Position numbers and translations under genes: made by a program. Under the pieces are notes generated by a model that worked only from the letters and a program-made list of their open reading frames with translations, was not told where the DNA came from and searched no databases. Shown piece by piece: positions 41,931 through 50,254 of a stretch of DNA of 64,000 bases. Origin of the DNA: an uncultured Caulobacteraceae bacterium (GTDB lineage: Bacteria; Pseudomonadota; Alphaproteobacteria; Caulobacterales; Caulobacteraceae); the NCBI GenBank assembly GCA_903872075.1, contig CAIQJF010000100.1, positions 1 through 64,000 on the forward strand, in the 5' to 3' direction. The first letter of the stretch is position 1, and every line of letters begins with the position of its first letter.

Positions 41931-42457
41931 GGCGCGAGACGCTCCAGCAGGACTGTGTCCCGTCCCTTATAGCGGCTATCCGCATAGCGGCGGTAGCCTA
42001 GCTTGTTCGCCAGGGCGAGGGAGGGCGTGTTGGCGGGATCGATCATACAGACCGTACGCCGATCCAGCATCTCATCGGCCCAGGCGAGCATGGCCTGCGT
42101 CGCCTCCCGCGCAAAACCCTGGCCGTGGGCCCAGGTCATCAGGCTCCAACCCGCCTCGGGAACCCCGATGATGCTGGGTGTGATCTCGCGCCGGAATTCC
42201 GCCAGGCCGATCTCGCCCACGAACCGGCCCGTGGCCGTCTCCCGAACCTGCCAGTAGCCATAGCCGACCAGCGGCCAGAGGCCGCCGTAGCGCAACAGCC
42301 GCGCCCAGACCTCCTGCGGCGGCGAGGGATCGCCGCCCAGATAGCGAACCACCGCCGGGTCCGACCACATGGCCAGGCTGTCCTCATAGTCCGCCGCTGT
42401 GTGCGGCCCCAGGGTCAGCCGCGCCGTGGTCAGCACCGGACAGACCCGCCCGTTCAT
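41927..42457 (-). CDS. GNAT family N-acetyltransferase (RimJ/RimL type)
   Basis: A 176-residue GNAT of the Acetyltransf_3 type: TTARLTLGPHTAADYEDSLAMW, WPLVGYGYWQVRETATGRFVG, EAGWSLMTWAHGQGFAREATQA (acetyl-CoA loop) and IDPANTPSLALANKLGYRRY. This is the fold of ribosomal-protein N-acetyltransferases, but many members act on other targets. It overlaps both neighbours by 4 nt, so translation is coupled. Confidence 0.88.
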   Translation of the reverse strand: MNGRVCPVLTTARLTLGPHTAADYEDSLAMWSDPAVVRYLGGDPSPPQEVWARLLRYGGLWPLVGYGYWQVRETATGRFVGEIGLAEFRREITPSIIGVPEAGWSLMTWAHGQGFAREATQAMLAWADEMLDRRTVCMIDPANTPSLALANKLGYRRYADSRYKGRDTVLLERLAP

Positions 42458-42906
42458 CCCGCCGCGTCCTCCTCGGCGAGGCTGAGCAGAAAATGGCCGC
42501 GCAGCGCCGCTACGGGCGAGGCCTTGTGCTCCTGCCAGGCCTCCACATGCACATTGGCGATCCGCCGGCCGATCTTGCGCACATCGGCCCGGGCATAGGT
42601 GGTCTGAGCCCGGCCCGGACGCAGATATTCGATGGTCACGTCGATGGTCTTGGGCTGGCGGCGCAGGGGTTCGCGCACCGCCAGCTGGCACAGGGCCGTC
42701 ATCTCCAGGAAGGCGCCGATCACCCCGCCATGCAGGGCCGGGATCAGGACATTGCCCACCAGATGATCCGCGAACGGCAGGATGGCGGTCATCTCGTCGC
42801 CGGCCAGTTCGGCGGTCATGCCGAGAAAGCCCATGTAGGGGGTCGAGGCCAGCAGGGCCGCCAGGCGCTCGGCCCGGCTCTGCGGCGCGAGGCCGGCGGC
42901 GCTCAC
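42454..42906 (-). CDS. PaaI-like hotdog-fold thioesterase
   Basis: A 150-residue protein from GTG 42906. The hotdog core is seen as PYMGFLGMTAELAGDEMTAIL, LIPALHGGVIGAFLEMTALCQ (HGG with catalytic-region Glu) and TIDVTIEYLRPGRAQTTYARA. It hydrolyses acyl-CoA thioesters, chain unknown. GTGA overlaps the stop of the preceding paralogue by 4 nt. The pair of paralogues probably forms a heteromer or resulted from duplication. Confidence 0.85.
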   Translation of the reverse strand: MSAAGLAPQSRAERLAALLASTPYMGFLGMTAELAGDEMTAILPFADHLVGNVLIPALHGGVIGAFLEMTALCQLAVREPLRRQPKTIDVTIEYLRPGRAQTTYARADVRKIGRRIANVHVEAWQEHKASPVAALRGHFLLSLAEEDAAG

Positions 42907-43382
42907 GACGCCCCCCCGGGCGCCACGACTGGGCGGGGGCCGGTGAAGGCGAAGGCGGCCTGGGCCGTGGCCACCGGATCGTCCTCGCTGTCCTCGAAGG
43001 CGCTGGCGCGGACGAAGGCGATGGAGCGGGTCAGCCTGTAGCAGCGGGCCAGGGCGATCACCTCGCGCCGCGGCGCGGCCGGGCGCATGTAGTCGATGCG
43101 TAGGTCCAGCGTGGCCATGCCGTATTCCATGATCCCCTGGCCCGCGGCGATCACCGCGCAGGACACCGACAGACCGCAGACATGATCGAGCAGGGTCGTA
43201 ATCACCCCGCCGGCCATCACCCCGGTGTCCGGATCGCCGACAAGTTGCTCGCTCCACGGTACGGCCATGGCCGCGCCCGCGGCGTCGGCCGAGACAAGGC
43301 GGAATTTCAGGGCGGCCGCCTGAGGTGTCCCCTGCGCCATGCGCGCGCCGATCTGGGCCAGGGCTTCTGCATCGAAGGTCAT
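42903..43382 (-). CDS. PaaI family thioesterase
   Basis: A 159-residue hotdog protein: LVGDPDTGVMAGGVITTLLDH (the HGG position is AGG here; the catalytic Asp is in the following helix LLDHVCG), then YGMATLDLRIDYMRPAAPRREV. It is the first gene of a five-gene operon (thioesterase, thioesterase, GNAT, M28 peptidase, GNAT). Its substrate is probably an acyl-CoA. Confidence 0.85.
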   Translation of the reverse strand: MTFDAEALAQIGARMAQGTPQAAALKFRLVSADAAGAAMAVPWSEQLVGDPDTGVMAGGVITTLLDHVCGLSVSCAVIAAGQGIMEYGMATLDLRIDYMRPAAPRREVIALARCYRLTRSIAFVRASAFEDSEDDPVATAQAAFAFTGPRPVVAPGGAS

Positions 43383-43463
43383 GGGTCCCTTATAGAAACA
43401 ATCCCGCGCGGCCGCCTATACGCCCGCTGTCCTTGGCGTTGCGATTTGGCCGGAGAGACCGTT

Positions 43464-43616
43464 TTCACCACAGAGGCACAGAGGACACAGGGGTTCGCGG
43501 GGCGCCGCGGCCCTGGCGGCGAAGCCGCTGTAGGCCCAAGTTGGACTTGGTGACGCTTCGCGTCGCAGACGACGAAGGCGGGATACCCTCTGTGTCTCTG
43601 TGTCTCTGTGGTTAAC
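43464..43616. repeat. MITE-like element with long inverted termini
   Basis: About 150 bp bounded by two inverted arms: left 43464-43493 (CACCACAGAGGCACAGAGGA core) and right 43585-43616 (CTGTGTCTCTGTGGTTAACT core). The reverse complement of the right arm matches the left over some 25 of 32 positions. The centre holds smaller inverted pieces (GACGCTTCGCGTC). CACAGAG-type arms of this sort are a recurrent interspersed hairpin in many bacterial genomes. It carries no gene. It ends 15 bp before the exonuclease start codon. Confidence 0.75.
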
Positions 43617-43631
43617 TCCCCCCAACCCGCC

Positions 43632-44639
43632 ATGATCAGACCCCAGGACCTCCTCCACCCCCGTCCCGAGGGGCTCTATTGCCCGCCGGGCGATTTCTAC
43701 ATCGACCCCACCCGTGCGGTGGATCGGGCGGTGATCACCCATGGCCACGCCGACCACGCCCGGGCCGGCCACGGAGCCGCGTTCGCCACGCCGGAGACCC
43801 TGGCGATCATGCAGGTTCGCTACGGCGCGAACTTCGCCGGTTCGGCCCAGGCCATGACCTACGGCGAGACAATCAGGCGTGATGGCGTCGCGGTCACCCT
43901 CGTTCCGGCGGGACATGTCCTCGGCTCGGCCCAGGCTGTGGTGCGCTGGAAGGGACTGACCATGGTGGTCAGCGGCGACTACAAGCGCCGGCGCGATCCC
44001 ACCTGCACGGCATTCGAACCTGTCCAGTGCGATGTCTTCGTCACCGAGGCCACCTTCGCCCTGCCGGTGTTTCGCCATCCGCCTGACACCGGCGAGATCG
44101 CCCGCCTGCTCCACTCCGTCGCCCAGTTCCCCGAGCGCAGCCACGTGGTCGGGGCCTACAGCCTCGGCAAGGCCCAGCGTGTGATCCGACTGCTGCGCGA
44201 GGCCGGCTGGGACCGGACACTCTATGTGCACGGCGCGCTGGAACGGCTGAATGCGCTCTACGAAGGCTTCGGCGTCGATCTCGGGCCTCTCGCACCGGCC
44301 ACCGGCGCGAGCAAGGCCGAGCTGACCGGCCAGATCGCCATCGCGCCGCCGTCGGCGCTCGCGACCCCCTGGGCCCGGCGGTTCCCCGACCCGGTGGACG
44401 CCTTCGCCTCGGGCTGGATGCGCATCCGCGCCCGGGCGCGGCAGCAGGGCGTGGAACTGCCGCTGATCCTCTCCGATCACGCGGACTGGGACGAGCTCAC
44501 CGCCACCCTGGCCGAACTGCACCCCGGCGAGGTGTGGATCACCCATGGTCGCGAGGAGGCCCTGGCCCGCTGGTGCGATCTGAACGGCCTGCCCGCCCGC
44601 GCCCTGGCCCTGGTGGGCTATGAGGACGAGGGGGACTGA
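43632..44639 (+). CDS. Ligase-associated DNA exonuclease (metallo-beta-lactamase fold)
   Basis: A 335-residue protein of the beta-CASP/MBL nuclease type. The metal motif THGHADHARAGHG is near residue 37, LVPAGHVLGSAQAVV near 95, VVSGDYKRRRDPT near 118, VVGAYSLGKAQRVIRLL near 180 and LILSDHADWDEL near 275. It matches the exonuclease family that sits beside ATP-dependent DNA ligases, also with helicase and PdeM in many genomes. It would trim DNA ends before sealing. The ligase gene follows after 6 nt. ATG 43632 was chosen. Confidence 0.92.
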   Translation: MIRPQDLLHPRPEGLYCPPGDFYIDPTRAVDRAVITHGHADHARAGHGAAFATPETLAIMQVRYGANFAGSAQAMTYGETIRRDGVAVTLVPAGHVLGSAQAVVRWKGLTMVVSGDYKRRRDPTCTAFEPVQCDVFVTEATFALPVFRHPPDTGEIARLLHSVAQFPERSHVVGAYSLGKAQRVIRLLREAGWDRTLYVHGALERLNALYEGFGVDLGPLAPATGASKAELTGQIAIAPPSALATPWARRFPDPVDAFASGWMRIRARARQQGVELPLILSDHADWDELTATLAELHPGEVWITHGREEALARWCDLNGLPARALALVGYEDEGD

Positions 44640-44645
44640 TCGCCC

Positions 44646-46262
44646 ATGCGCGCCTTCGCCCATCTGCTGGACCGGCTGAGCCTGACCGCGTCGCGCAACG
44701 CCAAGCTGACCCTGACCCGCGACTTCCTGCGCGAGACGCCCGATCCCGACCGGGGCTGGGCGCTCGCCGCCCTGACCGGCTCGCTCACGTTCAAGTCCGC
44801 CAAGGCCGCGGCGATCCGGGCGGCGGTGGAGGCGCGGATGGACCCGGCCCTGTTCGCCTGGTCCTACGACTATGTGGGCGATCTGGCCGAGACCGTCGCC
44901 CTGGTCTGGCCGGCCAGGCCGGGGGCCAATCGCCCGCCCGAACTGTCCGAAGTCGTCGAGGCGCTCCGCACGGCGGGCCGCGTCGAGGCCCAGTCCCTGA
45001 TCGAGGGCTGGCTCGACGCCCTGGACGCCGACGGCCGCTGGGCCCTGCTGAAACTGGTCACCGGCGGCCTGCGCGTGGGCCTCTCGTCGCGCCTGGCCAA
45101 ACAGGCCCTGGCCGATCTCGGCCGCGTTCCTTTAGCCGAGATCGAGGAGGTCTGGCACGCCCTCGCCCCGCCCTATGGCGATCTCTTTGCCTGGCTGGAG
45201 GGCCGCGCCGCACGCCCCACCGCAGATGCGCCCGGTCGATTCCGACCGGTAATGCTGGCCCAGGCCCTGGATGAGGCGATCGATCTGCCGAAGCTCGATC
45301 CCGCCGACTACGCCGCCGAGTGGAAATGGGACGGCATTCGCGTCCAGGCGGTGAGCGAGCGCGGCGAACGGCGGCTGTACACCCGCACCGGCGAGGTGAT
45401 CAGCGCGGCCTTTCCCGATGTCGTCGCCGCCCTGACCTTCGACGGCGTGATCGACGGCGAACTGGTGATCTTGCGCGACGGCGCCATCGCCCCCTTCGGC
45501 GATCTGCAACAGCGGCTGAACCGCAAGACAGCCGACGCGAAGCTGATGGCCAAGTTCCCGGCGGGAATCCGCGCTTACGATCTGCTGCTCGACAGCGAGA
45601 CCGACCTGCGCGCCCTGCCCTTCGCCGCGCGGCGCGAACGGCTGGAGGCCGTGATCGCCGCCCACGGTTCGGACCGGCTGGATCTCTCGCCCATTCAGCC
45701 TTTCGCGGACTGGGACGACCTCGCCCGCCTGCGCGCCGCGCCGCCGCCCGGCGATCCCCGCGCCGCCGAGGGCCTGATGCTCAAGCGCTGGGACTCCGCC
45801 TACCTGGCCGGCCGGCCCAAGGGACCCTGGTTCAAATGGAAGCGCGACCCGCGACGGGTGGACGCCGTGCTGCTCTACGCCCAGCGCGGCCACGGCAAAC
45901 GCTCAAGCTTCTATTCCGACTTCACCTTCGGGGTCTGGCGGACGGACATCGGCGGCCATCCAACCCTGACCCCGGTGGGCAAGTCCTATTTCGGCTTCAC
46001 CGACGCGGAACTCAAACAGCTGGACACTTTCGTCCGCGAGAACACCACCGAGCGCTTCGGCCCGGTCCGCGCCGTCCGTGCGGACCTCGATTTCGGCCTG
46101 GTTCTGGAGGTGGCCTTCGAGGGCTTGCAGCGCTCCACCCGACACAAGAGCGGCCTGGCCATGCGCTTTCCGCGCATCAGCCGCATTCGTTGGGACAAAC
46201 CGGCCCGCGAGGCTGACACTCTGGACACGCTCGAACGGATGCTGGCGGCGATGGGCGGTTAG
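44646..46262 (+). CDS. ATP-dependent DNA ligase (LigB/LigC-like, three-domain)
   Basis: A 538-residue ligase. An N-terminal DNA-binding domain (1-200) precedes the adenylation domain, with the active lysine in AEWKWDGIRVQ (KxDG), RTGEVISAAFPD (motif III region), DGELVILRDG (motif IIIa/IV), EGLMLKRWDSAYLAG (motif IV/V) and WFKWKRDPRRVDA (motif V). The OB fold ends at RISRIRWDKPAREADTL (motif VI region). It seals nicks using ATP. It is paired with the exonuclease upstream; the helicase and PdeM often found with them are not adjacent. The convergent nitroreductase gene overlaps its end by 4 nt. Confidence 0.94.
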   Translation: MRAFAHLLDRLSLTASRNAKLTLTRDFLRETPDPDRGWALAALTGSLTFKSAKAAAIRAAVEARMDPALFAWSYDYVGDLAETVALVWPARPGANRPPELSEVVEALRTAGRVEAQSLIEGWLDALDADGRWALLKLVTGGLRVGLSSRLAKQALADLGRVPLAEIEEVWHALAPPYGDLFAWLEGRAARPTADAPGRFRPVMLAQALDEAIDLPKLDPADYAAEWKWDGIRVQAVSERGERRLYTRTGEVISAAFPDVVAALTFDGVIDGELVILRDGAIAPFGDLQQRLNRKTADAKLMAKFPAGIRAYDLLLDSETDLRALPFAARRERLEAVIAAHGSDRLDLSPIQPFADWDDLARLRAAPPPGDPRAAEGLMLKRWDSAYLAGRPKGPWFKWKRDPRRVDAVLLYAQRGHGKRSSFYSDFTFGVWRTDIGGHPTLTPVGKSYFGFTDAELKQLDTFVRENTTERFGPVRAVRADLDFGLVLEVAFEGLQRSTRHKSGLAMRFPRISRIRWDKPAREADTLDTLERMLAAMGG

Positions 46263-47350
46263 GCCGCGCGCACCACATCGGCGACCGGGCGGCGCATGGA
46301 CATGGGCATGGTGGGCCCGTGGCCGAAGCGGACACAGAGATCCGGCCTGGCGGCCCCGATCCCGAGCCAGCGGGAGAATTCCGCGCGCACCAGCGGCGAT
46401 TCCACCGGCTGATTGATCAGGGCGTGGCGGAGGCCCAGGGCCGTGGCCATCAGGGCGAACCGCTGGAAGCTGCGCCCGACCCGCACCCAGTGATCCTTGT
46501 CTTCCTTGTCGCCCGTGAACACCGCGATACCGGCCGACGAGCGGATCTGTTTGGTGAGCGTGGCGTTCTCCCCGTCCTTGGTGAAGGCCAGGCCGAACGC
46601 CCGCTCGCCGATCCAGCTCGGCATCGCCGGATGACCCGTGCAGCCGCTGTACAGCCCGTCGCCCGTGGTGACGGCCTGCTCGGGATTGAAGCGAACCCAC
46701 TGCCGCAGTTCCTTCACGAAGGCCGGGTCGCCGACCTGCAGGGTGTTCGCCCTGATCACAAAGTCCAGCACCGACTCGCGCTGGCGGGGATCGGTGAACA
46801 TGACCAGGCGGACGCCGTCGATCTGCGCGACCGACGCCAGGGCATTCAGCTCCGCCGGGGACACCGCGCGTCCGTCATAGACCGACCGGGTGGACTGACG
46901 GGCCGGTATGGCGCGAAACAGGGCGTCCGCGCGCGGCGGGCCGCGGCCCAGATCGATGGCGATACGGCCCTCGCCGACAGGATCGAAGGCCATGGCGGCT
47001 GGCCGCCCGTTGGCCCCCGCGGCGATCATGAGGTTCTCGGCCGCGCAGCCCAGGCTAACGAAGAGGTGATGATCGTCAGGATCGACAACGGGCGTGCGAC
47101 GCGAAACGTCCGGGTGAATACCGACCCCCGTGCCGTGATCGGAGAACGTCCAGGGCTGGGTGTTATGGCCATTGGGGGCCAGGGTGGCGAACCGCACCAG
47201 CGAGGCAAAGCCCGGCGTCTCCGGCAGGGGCGCCCGGATCCTGGCCGCGGCGCGGTCGTAACCGTCCTTGTCGAGAGTCCCGCAGCCGGCGAGAGGGACG
47301 CTCGCCGCCGCGGCGGCGGAGAGCGAGAGAAACGTGCGACGGTCGTGCAT
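46259..47350 (-). CDS. Tat-exported lipoprotein nitroreductase (Acg-like)
   Basis: A 363-residue protein starting at ATG 47350 with a perfect AGGAGG upstream. The N-terminus HDRRTFLSLSAAAAASVPLA has a twin-arginine motif (RRTFL) followed by a lipobox LAGC, so it should be exported folded and lipidated. The body is nitroreductase-like, with FATLAPNGHNTQPWTF, RQSTRSVYDGRAVSPAEL, GHPAMPSWIGERAFGLAF and LGLRHALINQPVE. It binds FMN in related proteins. A cofactor-loaded periplasmic or membrane-bound oxidoreductase fits with Tat export. Substrate unknown. Confidence 0.82.
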   Translation of the reverse strand: MHDRRTFLSLSAAAAASVPLAGCGTLDKDGYDRAAARIRAPLPETPGFASLVRFATLAPNGHNTQPWTFSDHGTGVGIHPDVSRRTPVVDPDDHHLFVSLGCAAENLMIAAGANGRPAAMAFDPVGEGRIAIDLGRGPPRADALFRAIPARQSTRSVYDGRAVSPAELNALASVAQIDGVRLVMFTDPRQRESVLDFVIRANTLQVGDPAFVKELRQWVRFNPEQAVTTGDGLYSGCTGHPAMPSWIGERAFGLAFTKDGENATLTKQIRSSAGIAVFTGDKEDKDHWVRVGRSFQRFALMATALGLRHALINQPVESPLVRAEFSRWLGIGAARPDLCVRFGHGPTMPMSMRRPVADVVRAA

Positions 47351-47449
47351 GCCGACCTCCTGGGCCCGGCCCACGCGGGCGCCCGGGTCGGCAGAACAAC
47401 GCCCCACAGCCGGGAAGGATGCGCGCGGCGACCTGCGGCGGCGTTTTGG

Positions 47450-48601
47450 CTAGCCGTTGAACGCGCTCACCGCCGCGATGATCCGGTCCTGAATCTCGGC
47501 GGTCAGATAGGGGTGCATCGGCAGGGCCAGGACGGTGGCGGCCTTGGCTTCCGACACCGGCAGGCCACCCGGGCCCCGCGGAAAGGCGGCGTAGGGGCCC
47601 TGAAGGTGCATGGGCACGGGATAGTAGACGGCCGTGGGAATGCCCTGGCTTTTGAGGTGAGCGGCCAGGCCGTCCCGGTCGCGGTGCTCGATCACATATT
47701 GCGCCCAAGTGGAGACGCCGCCGGCGATGACCGCCGGAACCGACAGGCAGGCCCCAGCCAGACCCGCCGCGTAGCGCGCGGCCACCGCCTGACGACAATC
47801 GATCTCGTCGGCGAAGATGGCCAGCTTCTCGATGAGAATGGCCGCCTGAAGGGTGTCCAGACGCGAATTCATGCCCACCCGGGCGTTGAGATATTTCGGC
47901 TCATGGCCGCCGGCCGCGGGATCGCCGGCCACCGCCTTGCCGTGCACGCGCAGGGAATCCATCCGCGTCCAGAGATCATCGTCGTCGGTCAGCACCGCCC
48001 CGCCGTCGCCGTAACAGCCCAGCGGCTTTGCCGGAAAAAAGCTGGTGGTCACCACGTCCGCCCACCGGATCGGCGGGCGGCCGTCCAGGGTGCAACCGAA
48101 TCCCTGCGCCGAGTCGGCGATCAGCTTCACGCCCTGACGGCGGCAGACCTCGGCCAGACGCGGATAGTCGGCGGGCTGACCGAACAGGTCCACGGCGATC
48201 ACCGCCGCCGGCCGCAGGGCGCCTTCGGCCCGCACGGCCGTGATCGCCGCGTCAAGCGCCTCGGGATCCAGGTTGTAGGTGCCCGGCAGGATGTCGACGA
48301 ACACCGGCGTGGCGCCGGTCCAAGGGATCACCTCGGGTGTGGCCGCAAAGGTGAAAGACGGACAGAACACAGCGTCTCCCGCTCCGATCTCCCAGGCCAG
48401 CAGGGGCAAGGCCAGGGCGTCGGTGCCGTTGGCGCACGAGAGCGCCCGCCGGGCGCCGCCCGCCGCGGCCAGCTGAGTTTCAAAGGCGGCGACTTCCGGC
48501 CCCATCACATAGCCGCCGTGCGCCAGCACCCGCGCGATGGCCGCGTCCAGAGCCGGCCGGATTCGGGCCTGCTGGGCCGCCAGGTCGATGAAGGGAATCA
48601 T
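47450..48601 (-). CDS. DegT/DnrJ/EryC1/StrS family sugar aminotransferase
   Basis: A 383-residue PLP enzyme. Seen: IPFIDLAAQQARIRPALD, CANGTDALALPLLAWEIG, PSFTFAATPEVI, DLFGQPADY, DSAQGFGCTLDG and the PLP-lysine region SFFPAKPLGCYGDGGAVLTD. It makes an amino sugar from a nucleotide-linked keto sugar for LPS, capsule or glycoprotein. The gene lies next to heptose and Kdo biosynthesis genes (48657-50248), which supports an envelope role. ATG 48601 follows the family N-terminus. Confidence 0.92.
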   Translation of the reverse strand: MIPFIDLAAQQARIRPALDAAIARVLAHGGYVMGPEVAAFETQLAAAGGARRALSCANGTDALALPLLAWEIGAGDAVFCPSFTFAATPEVIPWTGATPVFVDILPGTYNLDPEALDAAITAVRAEGALRPAAVIAVDLFGQPADYPRLAEVCRRQGVKLIADSAQGFGCTLDGRPPIRWADVVTTSFFPAKPLGCYGDGGAVLTDDDDLWTRMDSLRVHGKAVAGDPAAGGHEPKYLNARVGMNSRLDTLQAAILIEKLAIFADEIDCRQAVAARYAAGLAGACLSVPAVIAGGVSTWAQYVIEHRDRDGLAAHLKSQGIPTAVYYPVPMHLQGPYAAFPRGPGGLPVSEAKAATVLALPMHPYLTAEIQDRIIAAVSAFNG

Positions 48602-48656
48602 GGCGCCGCTAGATAGGGCCGCGACGCCGCTGGCGCGAGACACACTCGGTTTCCCA

Positions 48657-49199
48657 TTATGTCTTCAGGCCGAGATCGGGACCCGGGAGCGAGAGCAGAA
48701 AGCGCTCCAGGTCGCCCCCGGGAAACAGCGCCCCGGCGATTCCGGCCCGGCGAGCGGCTTCCATGTCGGACGCGTTGTCACCGATCATGACCGTCCTGAG
48801 GGGATCGAGATTCAGATCGGTCAGGGCCGCCAGAAGCATGCCGGGATTGGGCTTGCGGTCCGGATGATCGGGATGGGCGAAGTCCGCCACGGTGGCTTCG
48901 GCCAGATAGGGACACATGTAGATCGCATCGACCCAGGCGCCCTCGGCCGCCAGATCCGCACGCACGGCCGCGTGCACCCGCGCCACGTCCTCAAGGCCGT
49001 AGTAGCCACGCGCCACGCCGGACTGGTTGGTGGCGATCGCCACGGCGACACCGGCGTCGTTCAGCCGGCGGATCGCCCGCCGGGCGCCTGCGACCCACTC
49101 GAACCGCTCGACCTGGCCCACATAGCCGTGGTCGTGGTTCAGCACCCCGTCGCGGTCGAAGATAACACCGGGCCGTCTTGCCTTACTCGCGTCGCTCAT
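48657..49199 (-). CDS. gmhB: D-glycero-D-manno-heptose 1,7-bisphosphate 7-phosphatase-like (HAD IIIA)
   Basis: A 180-residue HAD phosphatase. DxD motif in VIFDRDGVLNHDHGYVG, motif II in IATNQSGVARGYYG, zinc-loop region MCPYLAEATVADFAHPDHPDRKPNPGM (split at my count; it has C and H residues but fewer than in E. coli GmhB), and VMIGDNASDMEAA for motif IV. It would remove the 7-phosphate on the path to ADP-heptose, or act on a related histidinol-type substrate. It is divergent from kdsD (47 bp between). It could feed both LPS core and the heptosyltransferase at 18754-20103. Confidence 0.78.
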   Translation of the reverse strand: MSDASKARRPGVIFDRDGVLNHDHGYVGQVERFEWVAGARRAIRRLNDAGVAVAIATNQSGVARGYYGLEDVARVHAAVRADLAAEGAWVDAIYMCPYLAEATVADFAHPDHPDRKPNPGMLLAALTDLNLDPLRTVMIGDNASDMEAARRAGIAGALFPGGDLERFLLSLPGPDLGLKT

Positions 49200-49246
49200 C
49201 ACATCCAGGGTGCCGGTCAATTCAATCGACGGAGACCTAGCGCACC

Positions 49247-50248
49247 TTGCCCGCCTCGCCAAAGCCCCTCGTCCGCGCCGTGGGTCCGGCCGCCTCCGCC
49301 CTGCGGACGGTTGACGCCGAGATCGCCGGCCTGACCGCCCTGGCCGGCGCCCTGGCCGGGCCGCTGGAGGCGCCATTTGCCGCCGCTGTCGCGGCGATTC
49401 TGAACACGTCCGGACGGGTGGTGGTCACCGGCATGGGCAAGAGCGGCCACGTGGCCCGCAAGATCGCCGCCACCCTGTCCTCCACCGGCACGCCGGCGGT
49501 CTATCTGCATCCGGGCGAGGCCAGTCACGGCGATCTGGGCATGATCGCCCGGGGCGATGTCGTTCTGGCCCTCTCCTGGTCGGGGGAAACGCCGGAACTG
49601 AGGGCGGTGACGCACTACTGCAAGCGCTTCGCCGTGCCGTTGCTGGGGATTTCGTCGGAAGGGGCCAGCGCCCTGGGCGCGGCGGCAGACATACCTCTGA
49701 TCCTGCCCGACGCCGAGGAAGCCTGCCCCAACGGCCTTGCCCCCACGACCTCCACCACGATGCAACTTGTCTTTGGCGACGCCCTGGCCGTGGCTCTGCT
49801 CGAGGCGCGAGGGTTTTCCGCCGCGGATTTTCGCGATTTCCACCCCGGCGGCCAGCTCGGCATGAAGCTGATCACCGTGGGCGAACTGATGGCCAAGGGC
49901 GCCGACACCCCCACCCTTCCCGAAACCGCCACCCTCTCGGACGCCATTTTTGAAATCACCCGCGGCCGCTATGGCGGGGCGGCGGTGGTCGATTCAGAGG
50001 GCCGCCTGGTGGGAGCTTTCACGGACGGCGACCTGCGCCGCGCCATGGCCAGGGCGGAGCTGTCGGCTGCCGTCGCCGACCACATGAACCGCTCGCCGGT
50101 GTTCGTGGAGCCGCGCCTTCTGGCGACGGAAGCGTTGCGGCTGATGAACGACCGGCCCCGTCCGATCATGCTGATGTTCGTCTGCGACGCCTGCAGGGTG
50201 GTGGGCGCCGTGCACATGCACGACCTGCTGCGGGCGGGAGTCGCCTGA
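49247..50248 (+). CDS. kdsD: Arabinose-5-phosphate isomerase (KpsF/GutQ family)
   Basis: A 333-residue protein with an SIS domain (VVVTGMGKSGHVARKIAATL, STGTPAVYLHPGEASHGDLG, LALSWSGETPEL, GLAPTTSTTMQLVFGDALA) and two CBS domains (MAKGADTPTLPETATLSDAI; VGAFTDGDLRRAM; HMNRSPVFVEPRLLATEALR). It converts ribulose-5-phosphate to arabinose-5-phosphate, the precursor of Kdo for LPS. The start is TTG 49247, with GGAG about 12 nt upstream. The length and domain order are standard. Confidence 0.93.
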   Translation: MPASPKPLVRAVGPAASALRTVDAEIAGLTALAGALAGPLEAPFAAAVAAILNTSGRVVVTGMGKSGHVARKIAATLSSTGTPAVYLHPGEASHGDLGMIARGDVVLALSWSGETPELRAVTHYCKRFAVPLLGISSEGASALGAAADIPLILPDAEEACPNGLAPTTSTTMQLVFGDALAVALLEARGFSAADFRDFHPGGQLGMKLITVGELMAKGADTPTLPETATLSDAIFEITRGRYGGAAVVDSEGRLVGAFTDGDLRRAMARAELSAAVADHMNRSPVFVEPRLLATEALRLMNDRPRPIMLMFVCDACRVVGAVHMHDLLRAGVA

Positions 50249-50254
50249 GGCTGG

